Shown here piece after piece: positions 52,469 through 61,980 of a stretch of 64,000 nucleotides of DNA. The translations under genes and the position numbers were made by a program. The notes under the pieces are model-generated. The model did no database searches, was not told where the DNA came from, and worked only from the letters and a program-made list of their open reading frames with translations. The stretch comes from Algoriphagus faecimaris (GTDB taxonomy: Bacteria > Bacteroidota > Bacteroidia > Cytophagales > Cyclobacteriaceae): NCBI RefSeq assembly GCF_900101705.1, contig NZ_FNAC01000025.1:1-64000 (forward strand), given 5' to 3'. How positions within the stretch are numbered: the first letter of the stretch is position 1; each line of letters opens with the position of its first letter.

Positions 52469-55228
52469 ATGAGAAAGTTAATGCTACTGCTAGTATCGCT
52501 GATGAGTATTTCCATTCTGGGGAATGCACAGGGCATTTTAAAAGGGAAGGTGATAGATGAGCAAAACTTATCTCTTCCCGGAGCGAGTGTATTGATCAAG
52601 GGAACTGCTAAAGGAACTACGACCAATCAAAATGGTGAGTTTTCCATTGTCAATTTGGACCCGGGACAGTACGAAATCTTAGTAAGTTATCTTGGCTATA
52701 GAAGTGCAGAACAACGAGTTGAAATCGAAGAAAACAAGACAGTTTTCCTTGAATTTGTAATGGAAGAAGGATCAATAGAGGGAGTGGAGATTGTGGTTTT
52801 TGGAGATCGATTGAAAGGGCAGGCTAAAGCTTTAAATCAACAGAAAAACAATGCGAACATCACCAATATTGTATCCGCAGATCAGATAGGTCGTTTTCCA
52901 GACGCTAATATCGGAGATGCACTCAAGCGAATTCCCGGTATCACTATGCAAAATGATCAAGGAGAGGCGAGAAACATAATTATCCGTGGAATGGCTCCGC
53001 AATTGAATTCGGTGACCCTCAATGGAGAGCGGATTCCATCTGCAGAGGGGGATAATAGAAATGTACAGATGGACTTAATTCCATCAGATATGATCCAAAC
53101 AATAGAGGTAAACAAGGCAGTTTTGCCAAGTATGGATGCAGACGCGATTGGTGGTTCGGTTAATTTGGTTACAAGACAGGCCCCAAATGGGCTGAGGGTT
53201 TCCGGTACTGCTGCATCAGGAGTTAACTTGTTATCAAACAAACCTATTTGGACAGGAGGGTTGATTATTGGAAATCGCTTTTTGGACGATAAGCTAGGGA
53301 TGATTTTTTCAGCCTCTTATAACAATCACAACTTTGGTTCCGATAATATCGAGGCAGTATGGTATAACTCAGACAATGGAGTAGCATTGGAAGAGTTTGA
53401 TATACGAGAGTATCGCGTGCAGCGCGTAAGAAGATCAGCTTCTTTGGCCTTGGATTATGAATTCAATTCTAATCATAAGATTTATTTCTCGGGTATGTAC
53501 AATCACAGGGACGACTGGGAAAATCGATTCAGGATGCGTGTCAGTCAGCTCGATGACTCGTTTGATGATGGGGACTTTACACAATCTTCTCCGGGTGTTT
53601 TTCAGACCCAAGGCCGCGTAGAATTCCAGACCAAAGGCGGATTGGATTCGGATCGTATCAAAGCTGCTAGATTGGAGGATCAGCGGGTCTATAACTTGAC
53701 TATGGGGGGACATCATCTTTTTGATAAGTTAGTGATGGATTGGAGTCTGACCTACGCAAAAGCTTCGGAAGAAAGACCCAATGAGCGATACATTTCTTTC
53801 CGATCGAGTAGACAAGATGTCCTAGTGGATATTTCTAATCCCAGAAAGCCTTTGTCTCAGTTGATTAACCCTGCTGATAATTTTGGAATAGGCTTAAATG
53901 AGATTTCGGAGCAGTATAGCTATACTTCTGACCGTGATATCAATTCTAAAATTGACTTTAAATATCCTTATTCAAACAAAGGTATTTTACAATTTGGTGC
54001 GCGGTACAGAGGGAAAGCCAAAGACCGGAATAATAATTTCTTCGAATACGAGCCCGTAGATGAGGACGCCTTTGGAGCGACTTTAGGATCAGTTCCTAAC
54101 TTTGACTATTCCGAACCTGGCTATTTAGCAGGCTCTCAGTATCAGATTGGAAATTTTGCGGATCCCCTGTTTTTGGGCAATCTCAACCTTTCTAACTCCA
54201 GTCTTTTTGAAGAAGGTGATCTTTTGGAAGAGTATATTTCGGGCAATTTCACCGCCAAAGAAACCATCACAGGTGCCTATGTCATGGCAGACCATCAGTT
54301 TTCTCAGAAGTTCTCTCTTATCGGAGGACTACGAATAGAAAATACCGCAATCACTTACAATGGAAATGTCTTTGATGTAGATAATGAAACTGTCTCTCCG
54401 GCGACTGGAGATCAAAATTACACCAATGTCATGCCTGGGCTTCATTTCAAATATGATATAAATGAGAATTCTGTTTTGAGGTTTGCTTGGAGTAATACCA
54501 TCGCTAGACCAAATTATTTTGATCTAGTTCCTTATGCAGCATTCAGCCCTGAAGATGAAGAACTCGAAAGAGGTAATCCCAATTTGAGAGCAGCCACTGC
54601 AATGAATTTTGATTTGATGGCTGAGCGATATTATCAAAATGTGGGCTTGTTTTCTGCAGGAGCATTTTATAAAGACATTGATGATTTTGTCTATACGATC
54701 ACCACTCAAGGGTTTAGTGACCCTCAGTTTGGAACTAACCTGCAGTATTCAAGGCCTGAAAATGGAGGTACCGCAAGTGTCTATGGATTGGAAACTTCTT
54801 TCCAAAGGCAATTATTCAAAAATATCGGATTGTATCTAAACTACACCTTTACGGAGTCTTCTACCACTGGAATAGAAGGAAGAGACAATGAAGACTTAGT
54901 TCTTCCAGGAACTGCTAAGCACATGTTCAATGCCTCACTTTCCTACGAAAATGAGCGTTTGGTAGTGAGGGTATCGCTTAATTATGCTTCTGATTATTTG
55001 GATGAATTGGGTGGAGAAGGCTTTGAAGATCGCTTTTATGATGAGCAAACCTTTCTTGACGTGAATGCTTCCTATGCAATCACACCGAAATGGAGAATTT
55101 TTGCAGAGGGAAACAACTTGACCAATCAGCCGCTGAGATATTATCAAGGTATTCAGGCAAGAACGATGCAGGCGGAATATTACAATGCCCGATTCAATTT
55201 CGGTCTTAAATTCGACTTGTTTAGATAG
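52469..55228 (+). CDS. TonB-dependent outer-membrane receptor
   Basis: The 919-residue protein has a signal peptide (MRKLMLLLVSLMSISILGNA), a carboxypeptidase-regulatory-like domain (GKVIDEQNLSLPGASVLIKG, YEILVSYLGYRS), then a plug (IGRFPDANIGDALKRIPGIT, NIIIRGMAPQLNSVTLNGER) and a 22-strand barrel ending YYNARFNFGLKFDLFR. The plug phrase is of the type seen in the TonB-Xanth-Caul receptor group. It follows the phytase gene after 21 bases and probably imports phytate-derived inositol phosphates or phosphate. The C-terminus is a normal barrel end. A strong terminator follows 27 bases later. Confidence 0.92.
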   Translation: MRKLMLLLVSLMSISILGNAQGILKGKVIDEQNLSLPGASVLIKGTAKGTTTNQNGEFSIVNLDPGQYEILVSYLGYRSAEQRVEIEENKTVFLEFVMEEGSIEGVEIVVFGDRLKGQAKALNQQKNNANITNIVSADQIGRFPDANIGDALKRIPGITMQNDQGEARNIIIRGMAPQLNSVTLNGERIPSAEGDNRNVQMDLIPSDMIQTIEVNKAVLPSMDADAIGGSVNLVTRQAPNGLRVSGTAASGVNLLSNKPIWTGGLIIGNRFLDDKLGMIFSASYNNHNFGSDNIEAVWYNSDNGVALEEFDIREYRVQRVRRSASLALDYEFNSNHKIYFSGMYNHRDDWENRFRMRVSQLDDSFDDGDFTQSSPGVFQTQGRVEFQTKGGLDSDRIKAARLEDQRVYNLTMGGHHLFDKLVMDWSLTYAKASEERPNERYISFRSSRQDVLVDISNPRKPLSQLINPADNFGIGLNEISEQYSYTSDRDINSKIDFKYPYSNKGILQFGARYRGKAKDRNNNFFEYEPVDEDAFGATLGSVPNFDYSEPGYLAGSQYQIGNFADPLFLGNLNLSNSSLFEEGDLLEEYISGNFTAKETITGAYVMADHQFSQKFSLIGGLRIENTAITYNGNVFDVDNETVSPATGDQNYTNVMPGLHFKYDINENSVLRFAWSNTIARPNYFDLVPYAAFSPEDEELERGNPNLRAATAMNFDLMAERYYQNVGLFSAGAFYKDIDDFVYTITTQGFSDPQFGTNLQYSRPENGGTASVYGLETSFQRQLFKNIGLYLNYTFTESSTTGIEGRDNEDLVLPGTAKHMFNASLSYENERLVVRVSLNYASDYLDELGGEGFEDRFYDEQTFLDVNASYAITPKWRIFAEGNNLTNQPLRYYQGIQARTMQAEYYNARFNFGLKFDLFR

Positions 55229-55255
55229 TTTGCCTCATTTGGCAACCATTAAATT

Positions 55256-55289
55256 ACCCGGGGAATTGATTCATTCTCCGGGTTTTTTT
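55256..55289 (+). terminator. Intrinsic terminator of the phytase/receptor operon
   Basis: ACCCGGGGAA (55256-55265) and TTCTCCGGGT (55274-55283) form a 10-bp stem with one G-T pair and an 8-base loop, followed by seven T. Confidence 0.85.
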
Positions 55290-55376
55290 CTTGCAAAAAA
55301 TCAAGCCTTCCCACTTGAAATTCTTTACTTGGCTTTATGCTATTATCTTTGGATAAAATTTTACCTGAGTGAGTTT

Positions 55377-55628
55377 ATGTTTGATAGCCCCGATTTTCCC
55401 CTTTCCCTTGAAGAATCACGATTTGAATCCTGGTTGGAAAAGGGCCGCGAGAGCAAGATTTCTTACGCCTATTTATTAGTGATTTGGGATGAGTTTGAGG
55501 GGGAATACTTGCCGGTTTTTGTACAAACTCGATCAGAAATCCAAAGCTATCCCCGCTATGGGACAAGTCCCGAGCGGCAAATGCTGGTAGCGGCTTATGA
55601 TTTGTATTCGGAGTCTAGGGTGATGTAG
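55377..55628 (+). CDS. Hypothetical acidic small protein, 83 residues
   Basis: The frame starts at ATG 55377 (MFDSPDFPLSLEESRFESWL) and ends YDLYSESRVM. It is acidic and aromatic-rich, with no signal peptide. A longer frame to 55185 would overlap the receptor and the terminator, so I chose the internal ATG. The family is not recognised. It lies alone after the terminator. Confidence 0.55.
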   Translation: MFDSPDFPLSLEESRFESWLEKGRESKISYAYLLVIWDEFEGEYLPVFVQTRSEIQSYPRYGTSPERQMLVAAYDLYSESRVM

Positions 55629-55736
55629 GTATCCTCATATGCTAAACATCGCCGAGCTTTTTCAAATGAACCGATCGGCTCAAGCAGTAGCTATTTTTGC
55701 TCTAATTTTTACCTGCCAATTTTTCGATCTATAATT

Positions 55737-56372
55737 TCATAGACGAATCGCTCGGGCTACAGCAGCAGCCATGATTCCCAATCCTTCTGTATTAGGATGC
55801 ACACCATCGGGAAGGAGTTCGGCTTTATCCATTAGCGGTGTGTAGAGATCGATTAATTCGGCACCGCTTGATCTCGCGATATCCATGATCATCATCCGCT
55901 GTTCGTTGTTCATGACTTCGGCAGTGATCCCGAAATTATCCTTGGTCACCGGTACCGGCATGACTACGTAGACTTTGCCATCGGCAGGCATAGTTTCCCG
56001 AAAGGCTGCGATCATATCTAAGTAATCCTTTCTAAATTCAGTCTTGTAGGTCCAGTTTTGAGGCTTGGAGTCATTAGTGCCCAGCATGATTACCAAAATG
56101 TCTGGAGCAAAGCCTTTGACCTCCTCAAATTGGGGTTCATTCCAATAGGGGAAATCTCCTTTCTTCAATAGCGTCCTTCCGCTTACACCAAAGTTTTTGA
56201 CATCATAAGCCTCTCCCAGGATTTCCTGCATTTGTAGGGGATAGCTATCAGGATGATCTCGTCCGGGACCTTGGGTGATGGAGTTTCCGACACAGGCTAT
56301 TTTTATTGGCTTTTGGGAAAAAGCAGCAGATGTAATTAAGACTCCAAGCAAAAGGGTAAACAAGGTTTTCAT
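55737..56372 (-). CDS. SGNH/GDSL-type secreted hydrolase
   Basis: The 211-residue protein has a signal peptide (MKTLFTLLLGVLITSAAFSQ). Block I is IACVGNSITQGPG with the catalytic Ser, block II NFGVSGRTL with Gly, block III LGTNDSKP with Asn and block V DGVHPNTEG with the Asp and His of the triad. It should hydrolyse an ester of a lipid, sugar or polymer outside the cytoplasm. Substrate and neighbours give no further hint. The length fits the short single-domain members of the family. Confidence 0.88.
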   Translation of the reverse strand: MKTLFTLLLGVLITSAAFSQKPIKIACVGNSITQGPGRDHPDSYPLQMQEILGEAYDVKNFGVSGRTLLKKGDFPYWNEPQFEEVKGFAPDILVIMLGTNDSKPQNWTYKTEFRKDYLDMIAAFRETMPADGKVYVVMPVPVTKDNFGITAEVMNNEQRMMIMDIARSSGAELIDLYTPLMDKAELLPDGVHPNTEGLGIMAAAVARAIRL

Positions 56373-56460
56373 AGGTTTGGGGGTTTATTGATTTCTAAAA
56401 TAGAAATTTTTGTCCAGTAAAAAATCCTTGTTTCCAGAAATAGCAGGCTATTTTTACAAG

Positions 56461-57288
56461 ATGCATTCCTTGAAAAAAATTCTTTCTTTGATTTCTTGGC
56501 TATCTATCGATGTGGTGGTAGGTGCCATGGCGGGAATGTTGTTTTTTTCATATCTCCTTCATGTAAATTTAGCATGGCCTGCGTACTCACTTTTGGCTTT
56601 GGCAGTTTGGTGCATTTATAACCTAGACCATTATCTTGATGCTCGAAAAGTGGAGCTTAATTCCCCTCGTCGATTATTTCATCAAAATGCCAATAGGGTA
56701 ATTCTGGTCTTTATCGGGCTTTTTGGAATCCTTGGTTTGCTTGGGGGCTATTGGTGGTTTGGTTGGGGATTAGAGCTACAATTGACACTAGCTTTAGCCG
56801 CTTTGATTGTAGGTGTTCGCTTCATCATTTGGCACTTTGGCAAAGGCTGGATGAAGGAATTTTCCATCGCCCTATTTTATGTTATTGGCATTTCTTGGCT
56901 TCCTTTTTTGAGGTCGAGTTTTTTGGACAGGACCTATTGGTTTCTTGTCTTTTTTGGATTGTACTTGGGCTTGGCCTTGCTGAATTTACTGATACTGTCT
57001 CAGCTCGATTCGGAGGAGGATCAGAAGGCCGGTTTTTTTGCCGCAACTAGAAATAATTCTATTTCTACACTGAGTAAATGGACTGACTATTTAAGTTGGG
57101 GATTGATTGGGGTTTGCCTCTTGCTTTTTATGCTAAGCCCTTCATTTTATAAGATTTTTATTGCGCTGATTTTGATGATGACACTAGTGCATTGGATGGT
57201 TTTTAGACAGAAAGTAAAAGACGAGGAAAAACAGCGATTCGTAATGGAGTGGGCTTTTTCCATTCCTTGGGTGTTGCTTTTGTTTTAA
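56461..57288 (+). CDS. Polytopic membrane protein, UbiA-like
   Basis: The 275-residue protein has about eight membrane helices (IDVVVGAMAGMLFFSYLLHV, LILVFIGLFGILGLLGGYWW-like segments and others). CIYNLDHYLDARKVEL at about 60-75 recalls the first Asp-rich loop of UbiA prenyltransferases, and LSQLDSEEDQ near residue 200 could be the second, though both are degenerate. I chose the ATG at 56461; a TTG at 56410 would add 17 residues. Function cannot be fixed: prenyltransferase-like or transport-like. A bidirectional hairpin lies after the stop. Confidence 0.55.
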   Translation: MHSLKKILSLISWLSIDVVVGAMAGMLFFSYLLHVNLAWPAYSLLALAVWCIYNLDHYLDARKVELNSPRRLFHQNANRVILVFIGLFGILGLLGGYWWFGWGLELQLTLALAALIVGVRFIIWHFGKGWMKEFSIALFYVIGISWLPFLRSSFLDRTYWFLVFFGLYLGLALLNLLILSQLDSEEDQKAGFFAATRNNSISTLSKWTDYLSWGLIGVCLLLFMLSPSFYKIFIALILMMTLVHWMVFRQKVKDEEKQRFVMEWAFSIPWVLLLF

Positions 57289-57332
57289 GGTTGGGGGGTT
57301 ATCAGCCTGAAGTATTTTCAAAGCGCAGTAAA

Positions 57333-57387
57333 CCTAGTCTCAAGTGCTTCGGTCCCTTCGGGAAAGGAGGGCACTTACGGGACTAGG
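57333..57387. terminator. Nested hairpin between convergent genes
   Basis: CCTAGTC (57333-57339) pairs with GACTAGG (57381-57387), AAGTGC (57342-57347) with GCACTT (57371-57376), and TCCC (57353-57356) with GGGA (57360-57363). It lies between the convergent genes ending at 57288 and 57409. There is no T-run, so termination is only probable. Confidence 0.45.
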
Positions 57388-57408
57388 AGTGAAATGGGTA
57401 TCTCCAAT

Positions 57409-58767
57409 CTACACAAAGGCGCTATGTCCTGTGATAGCTCTTCCTACGATTAGAGAGTTGATTTCTTTGGTTCCTTCATAGCTATAGACTGCCTCGGCAT
57501 CGGCTACAAATCGCGCGATATCATACTCTAGCAAAATCCCGTTTCCACCAAACAATTCTCTCGCTTGATCTACAATAGATCGCATTCTGAGTGTACAAAA
57601 AACCTTGGCTAAGGAAGCATGTTCATCTTTCAATTCTCCCTCGTCTTGCATCTCCGAAAGTCTAAAAACCATCGTCTGCATGGCAGTCAAATCGCCAAGC
57701 ATGGTAACGAGGAGGTCTTGAACCAGCTGAAAAGAGGCAATCTGTCTCCCGAATTGTCTACGCTCATTAGTATAGGCTAATGCCAATTCATAAGCTCCTC
57801 GGGCGCAACCTACCGCTTGCCAGGCTACACCGGCACGAGTCATCCGTAGGACTTTGGCCGTATCTCGGAAGGAATTGGCTTCCTGCAGGCGATCTGATTC
57901 AGCCACTTCACAATTGCTCAGCGTAATCAATGCGTTTTGGACGGTTCGGAGGGCCATTTTATCTTCCATCTTTTCCGCTTTGAAACCGGGATTTTCTTTG
58001 CGGACAATAAATCCTTTGACCTGCTGATCGTCTAAATCACGGGCCCAAATGATAGTAATATCGGAGAAAGTAGCATTTCCGATCCATTTCTTTTGTCCAT
58101 TTAAAATCCAGGAATCACCCTCCCGCTTGCAGGTAGTGGTCAGTCCACCGGCTACTCCGGAACCCACCTCCGGCTCGGTCAGTCCGAAGGCTCCGATTTT
58201 TTCGAGCTTTTGCATTTTGGGGAGCCACTCTTTTTTCTGTTCTTCTGATCCGCAGAGGTAAATGGAACCCATAGCCAAGCCACTCTGAACCCCAAAAAAG
58301 GTAGAAATCGAGGTGTCAATTCGTGCCATTTCCATAGCAATGAAGCCTTCTAGCAAAAAAGAATGTCCTGGGCAGCCGTATCCTTGGTAAGTCAATCCCG
58401 CAATATCGAGCTCAGCCATTTTTGGAATGATTTGCATGGGAAATTCGGCTCGGTTCCAATAGTGATTGGCGATAGGTTTGATCTCCCGTTCCATAAACTC
58501 GCGTACCCGGAGCTGGATATCACGCTCGTGCTTGGGTAGACTTTTCCCCAATTCATAAAAATCTCCATTGATGGGAGGAATCTCTTTGGGTTTTCCCCCT
58601 CCCTTGAGCATGCCCATCATTTTGGAAAGGTCTTCTTCACTCATCTGTGATACCAGCCCGACCATTTTGGAGAGATCGACCTTCTGAGAAAGTTTAGATA
58701 TCTGATCCAAGTCCACTGATTTTAAAAGCTGTCTGATTCCTGCGATGTTTTTAAAAAGATTTTTCAT
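57409..58767 (-). CDS. Acyl-CoA dehydrogenase, glutaryl-CoA dehydrogenase-like
   Basis: The 452-residue flavoprotein contains SEEQKKEWLPKMQKLEKIGA, FGLTEPEVGSGVAGGLTTTC and WILNGQKKWIGNATFSDITI, the standard acyl-CoA dehydrogenase landmarks, and YSYEGTKEINSLIVGRAITG near the C-terminus, the phrase of the glutaryl-CoA group that holds the catalytic Glu. The first 70 residues (DLDQISKLSQKVDLSKMVGL, SKMMGML) are an extra helical segment absent from most members. Its start codon overlaps that of the divergent methyltransferase by two bases. It could work in lysine or branched-chain catabolism. Confidence 0.88.
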   Translation of the reverse strand: MKNLFKNIAGIRQLLKSVDLDQISKLSQKVDLSKMVGLVSQMSEEDLSKMMGMLKGGGKPKEIPPINGDFYELGKSLPKHERDIQLRVREFMEREIKPIANHYWNRAEFPMQIIPKMAELDIAGLTYQGYGCPGHSFLLEGFIAMEMARIDTSISTFFGVQSGLAMGSIYLCGSEEQKKEWLPKMQKLEKIGAFGLTEPEVGSGVAGGLTTTCKREGDSWILNGQKKWIGNATFSDITIIWARDLDDQQVKGFIVRKENPGFKAEKMEDKMALRTVQNALITLSNCEVAESDRLQEANSFRDTAKVLRMTRAGVAWQAVGCARGAYELALAYTNERRQFGRQIASFQLVQDLLVTMLGDLTAMQTMVFRLSEMQDEGELKDEHASLAKVFCTLRMRSIVDQARELFGGNGILLEYDIARFVADAEAVYSYEGTKEINSLIVGRAITGHSAFV

Positions 58768-59398
58768 GTTGTATCTAGGGGATTATTACCGAACATTTAG
58801 TAAAGTGAAAGATCGTTATCGCCTTTTGGCACCTTTTTATACCAAGATTTCCCAATTGGTTTTTGGAGATGTCATCCATCAGGCGACGACTTGTTATCTT
58901 TCTAAGATACCAAAGAAATCGGTAATTATAATCGGGGGAGGAGATGGTAATCATTTCCGAGAAATTCAGAATGAATTAGAAGGAGAATATTGGGAGCTTT
59001 CCTCCAGTATGCTAAAAAGAGCTCAAAAAAACCTCTCTGAAAGCCAGTTGACTTTTCATTTGGGAGAATTCAAAAGTCAGGAAAAAGTATCCTGTGTGAT
59101 TTTTCCCTTTGTGCTGGACACAGTTCCAGATGATGAAATCGAGCAGCTTCTGATGGATGTTTCTCACAATTTGGAAAAAGGTGGAATCCTGCTGCTATCA
59201 GATTTTTTCAGAAAGGCGGGGTTTTTCCACGATTTTATGACTGGATTGATGATTAGAATCTTCCGGGTCCTGACAGCACATAAAAGGAAAGATTTGCCTG
59301 ATTATTCAAAGTTCTTGAGTCAACATGGTTTTGAATTGACCGCAGAAAAGCAATTTAAAAAAGGCTGGATCCGATCTCAACTTTGGGAGAAAAATTAA
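58766..59398 (+). CDS. Class I SAM-dependent methyltransferase
   Basis: The 210-residue protein has VIIIGGGDGNHFREI as SAM-binding motif I near residue 52, ELSSSMLKRAQKNL as the acidic loop and FPFVLDTVPDDEIEQLL as motif IV, the layout of small-molecule methyltransferases. The start may be ATG 58766 or, 21 bases earlier, ATG 58745; the first shares bases with the ATG of the divergent acyl-CoA dehydrogenase. The substrate is not known. Its stop overlaps the convergent ceramidase-like gene by 4 bases. Confidence 0.75.
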   Translation: MLYLGDYYRTFSKVKDRYRLLAPFYTKISQLVFGDVIHQATTCYLSKIPKKSVIIIGGGDGNHFREIQNELEGEYWELSSSMLKRAQKNLSESQLTFHLGEFKSQEKVSCVIFPFVLDTVPDDEIEQLLMDVSHNLEKGGILLLSDFFRKAGFFHDFMTGLMIRIFRVLTAHKRKDLPDYSKFLSQHGFELTAEKQFKKGWIRSQLWEKN

Positions 59399-60744
59399 AG
59401 ACGGGCCGTGGTGATAATCTGCCGAATAAGCTCATCAAAATAGTACCCATTTCCAGGCCCGAACCAGTTCATTTCCCGGACTTCATGGTAATGCTCATCA
59501 TAGAGTTCGTCTGGGGTGATGTATCCGATATAGCCTCCATTGAAAGTAGTAATCAGTAGATTGAGCCCTTTTTCCTCTGCTAGTTGCTCCCATTTTTGAT
59601 AAAACACCCCCGAAATCTCTCCACTTGAGGAAATGATCAGGGTATTACCCAGCAGGGTGATATCAAAATGAGGGTTGGTTTCACCGAGTAATTTTTCAAA
59701 AAGCCAAGGTCGGATTCGGATATTGTCGGAGATTCTCAGATGGGGCTCCCGTAGCCCGATGGCCAAAGTTCCTGTTTTAATCCTTGGATTTTTTATCGTG
59801 GCAAACTTGGTCATTTTCAGTCGTGTCAATGAATCAAGGGAGCGGGCATAAGCCCGAATGTCCTCTGGCGAATTTCCCATTGGCATGGGTCTATGAGATC
59901 CCACAGTTCCTGCTGCATAGATGCTGAATTCATATTCTTCCTGTTCCAACTCTTGCATGAGGTAAAAAGGATAATCTCCCGATAGTCCCATAAATTTGGA
60001 GCTCAGACAGGTGGCATGCGCCGAATAGGTGAGCAGCGTGGCCTTTTTCCCAGATTTTTTGGTAAAAATAAGCTGGCGCACATAAGGGTCGAAAGGACCA
60101 TCTTTCACAAAGCGATTGGAAACGAGCGTGCCGGCATCTGATTTTCGGAAACTGAGGGATACGGTATCGAGAGATGATTGAGCTTCTTTAAGCGCTACAA
60201 TACTTTTTTCAGAGATCAAATCCACGATCTTTTGATCAAATCCTCCAAAAGCAAATTCACCCAAAGGACCTGGCATGTAGCCACCTATTCCGGAGTGGGT
60301 ATGTGTGGCGGTGAAATGCAATTGGTTGATTTCTGGGAAATCCCGCTGAACTCTTTGAGTTATCGCTTCAGCTAGAACTGGATGAACAATCAAAAGCTCG
60401 AAATTCAACCAAGCGATTTGCTGAATCCCGTTTCCAAGAATAATGCTTTTAACAAAGCTGCTGTCTTCTACAAATTCATACTCTCCCCGTGGCGCATAGC
60501 CGACGAGTTGGGCAGGATTTTTCGGAGTCATATTGGCTTTGCCCCAACCTGCCAGCCAAGCCTCACCTTTCCCGTCTTCGAAGGCTAGATTTTCCAAATT
60601 GGCGAATGTTTCCCCATAGAAATCCTGCTCGGAGATGGGGCTTCGGTCCACTTTTTTCAAGGTAAAAAGTGCCACTAGTATCAAAAATAGAAAGATCCCA
60701 AGTAGGACCTTTCCAAAAGTAAAAAATGTGGATTTCCAGGCCAT
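59395..60744 (-). CDS. Neutral/alkaline ceramidase-like protein
   Basis: The 449-residue protein has an N-terminal membrane anchor (GKVLLGIFLFLILVALFTLK) and then a domain with GWGKANMTPKNPAQLVGYAP, the start motif of neutral ceramidases, LHFTATHTHSGIGGYMPG, whose His residues fit the zinc site, and RQLIFTKKSGKKATLLTYSA and HATCL further on. It is shorter than full ceramidases (about 650 residues) and lacks the C-terminal Ig-like domain, so it is the N-terminal catalytic type. Substrates may be ceramides or other N-acyl lipids. Confidence 0.8.
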   Translation of the reverse strand: MAWKSTFFTFGKVLLGIFLFLILVALFTLKKVDRSPISEQDFYGETFANLENLAFEDGKGEAWLAGWGKANMTPKNPAQLVGYAPRGEYEFVEDSSFVKSIILGNGIQQIAWLNFELLIVHPVLAEAITQRVQRDFPEINQLHFTATHTHSGIGGYMPGPLGEFAFGGFDQKIVDLISEKSIVALKEAQSSLDTVSLSFRKSDAGTLVSNRFVKDGPFDPYVRQLIFTKKSGKKATLLTYSAHATCLSSKFMGLSGDYPFYLMQELEQEEYEFSIYAAGTVGSHRPMPMGNSPEDIRAYARSLDSLTRLKMTKFATIKNPRIKTGTLAIGLREPHLRISDNIRIRPWLFEKLLGETNPHFDITLLGNTLIISSSGEISGVFYQKWEQLAEEKGLNLLITTFNGGYIGYITPDELYDEHYHEVREMNWFGPGNGYYFDELIRQIITTARL

Positions 60745-60747
60745 AAA

Positions 60748-61911
60748 TTAATATTCAAAGGTCCCGTAAGGGCTCTGAATGGTTACTTTTTTGCTCTCGG
60801 CGGCTTCCACTCTTCCGATAATCTGAGCTTCTACCCCGTGGGATTCGGCAATATCGATGATTTCCTCGGCGTAGCGCTCGTCAAGATAAACCTCCATCCG
60901 GTGCCCCATATTGAAGACTTTGTACATTTCTTTCCAGTCGGTAGCACTTTCCTCTTGTATGATTCTAAAAAGTGGTGGAATATCGAAAAGGTTATCTTTA
61001 ATAACATGCACTTCATCGACAAAGTGTAAAACTTTAGTCTGTGCTCCTCCTGAGCAATGCACCAACCCATGAATATGCGGCCTGAGGTAATTGAGTACGT
61101 CGACCATAATAGGTGCATAGGTTCGTGTGGGCGAAAGCACCAATTTTCCCATGTCCACAGGAGCTCCCGGAGCCGGATCTGTCAAGTTATATTTTCCTGT
61201 GTAAATCAAATCCTCAGGTACAGCAGGATCAAAAGACTCAGGGTACTTACTTTTTAATAGCTTATTAAATACATCGTGTCGGGCAGAAGTCAACCCGTTG
61301 GAACCCATGCCGCCATTGTATTCTGATTCGTAATTGGCTTTGCCAAAAGAGGCCAATCCCACGATTACATCTCCGGCTTGGATTTTATCATTGGAGATGA
61401 CATCTGTTCGTGGCATCCGGCAGGTGACGGTGCTGTCTACGATGACAGTCCGAACTAAGTCTCCTACGTCTGCGGTTTCTCCACCCGTCAGAACAGCATT
61501 GACCCCATTGTCTCGGAGCATCTGCAAGACCTCTTCTGTGCCTTGAATGATAGCTGAAATGACTTCGCCAGGAATCAGATTTTTATTTCTTCCTATGGTA
61601 GAGGACACTAAGATATTATTGATCGCACCCACACAGAGCAAATCATCGATATTCATAATGATGGCGTCTTGAGCGATTCCCTTCCAGACGCTGAGGTCTC
61701 CGGTTTCTTTCCAGTAGAGGTAGGCAAGGGAGGATTTGGTTCCGGCTCCATCAGCATGCATGATATTGCAAAAATCAGGGTCATTGCCGAGTGTGTCTTC
61801 GACGATTTTGCAAAAAGCTTTTGGGAAAAGTCCTTTGTCAAGGTTGGCGATGGCCTGATGCACATCTTCTTTGGAGGCGGAAACACCGCGCTGCATGTAG
61901 CGCTCGTTCAT
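60748..61911 (-). CDS. purM: Phosphoribosylformylglycinamidine cyclo-ligase (AIR synthase)
   Basis: This PurM-type protein (about 387 residues) starts MNERYMQRGVSASKEDVHQA at 61911; a TTG frame to 61941 is less likely. ADGAGTKSSLAYLYW, NIDDLLCVGAINNILVSSTI, VLTGGETADVGDLVRTVIVD and TDPAPGAPVDMGKLVLSPTR are standard motifs for ATP and FGAM binding. It makes aminoimidazole ribotide in purine synthesis. Its stop lies 3 bases before the ATG of the ceramidase-like gene on the same strand, so the two may be one operon. Confidence 0.93.
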   Translation of the reverse strand: MNERYMQRGVSASKEDVHQAIANLDKGLFPKAFCKIVEDTLGNDPDFCNIMHADGAGTKSSLAYLYWKETGDLSVWKGIAQDAIIMNIDDLLCVGAINNILVSSTIGRNKNLIPGEVISAIIQGTEEVLQMLRDNGVNAVLTGGETADVGDLVRTVIVDSTVTCRMPRTDVISNDKIQAGDVIVGLASFGKANYESEYNGGMGSNGLTSARHDVFNKLLKSKYPESFDPAVPEDLIYTGKYNLTDPAPGAPVDMGKLVLSPTRTYAPIMVDVLNYLRPHIHGLVHCSGGAQTKVLHFVDEVHVIKDNLFDIPPLFRIIQEESATDWKEMYKVFNMGHRMEVYLDERYAEEIIDIAESHGVEAQIIGRVEAAESKKVTIQSPYGTFEY

Positions 61912-61980
61912 GGGATTTTGGGATTGGTTACCAATGGACAAAGTTAATTAATCCCTTTCATTGAAGAAGGAAATGCGGTG

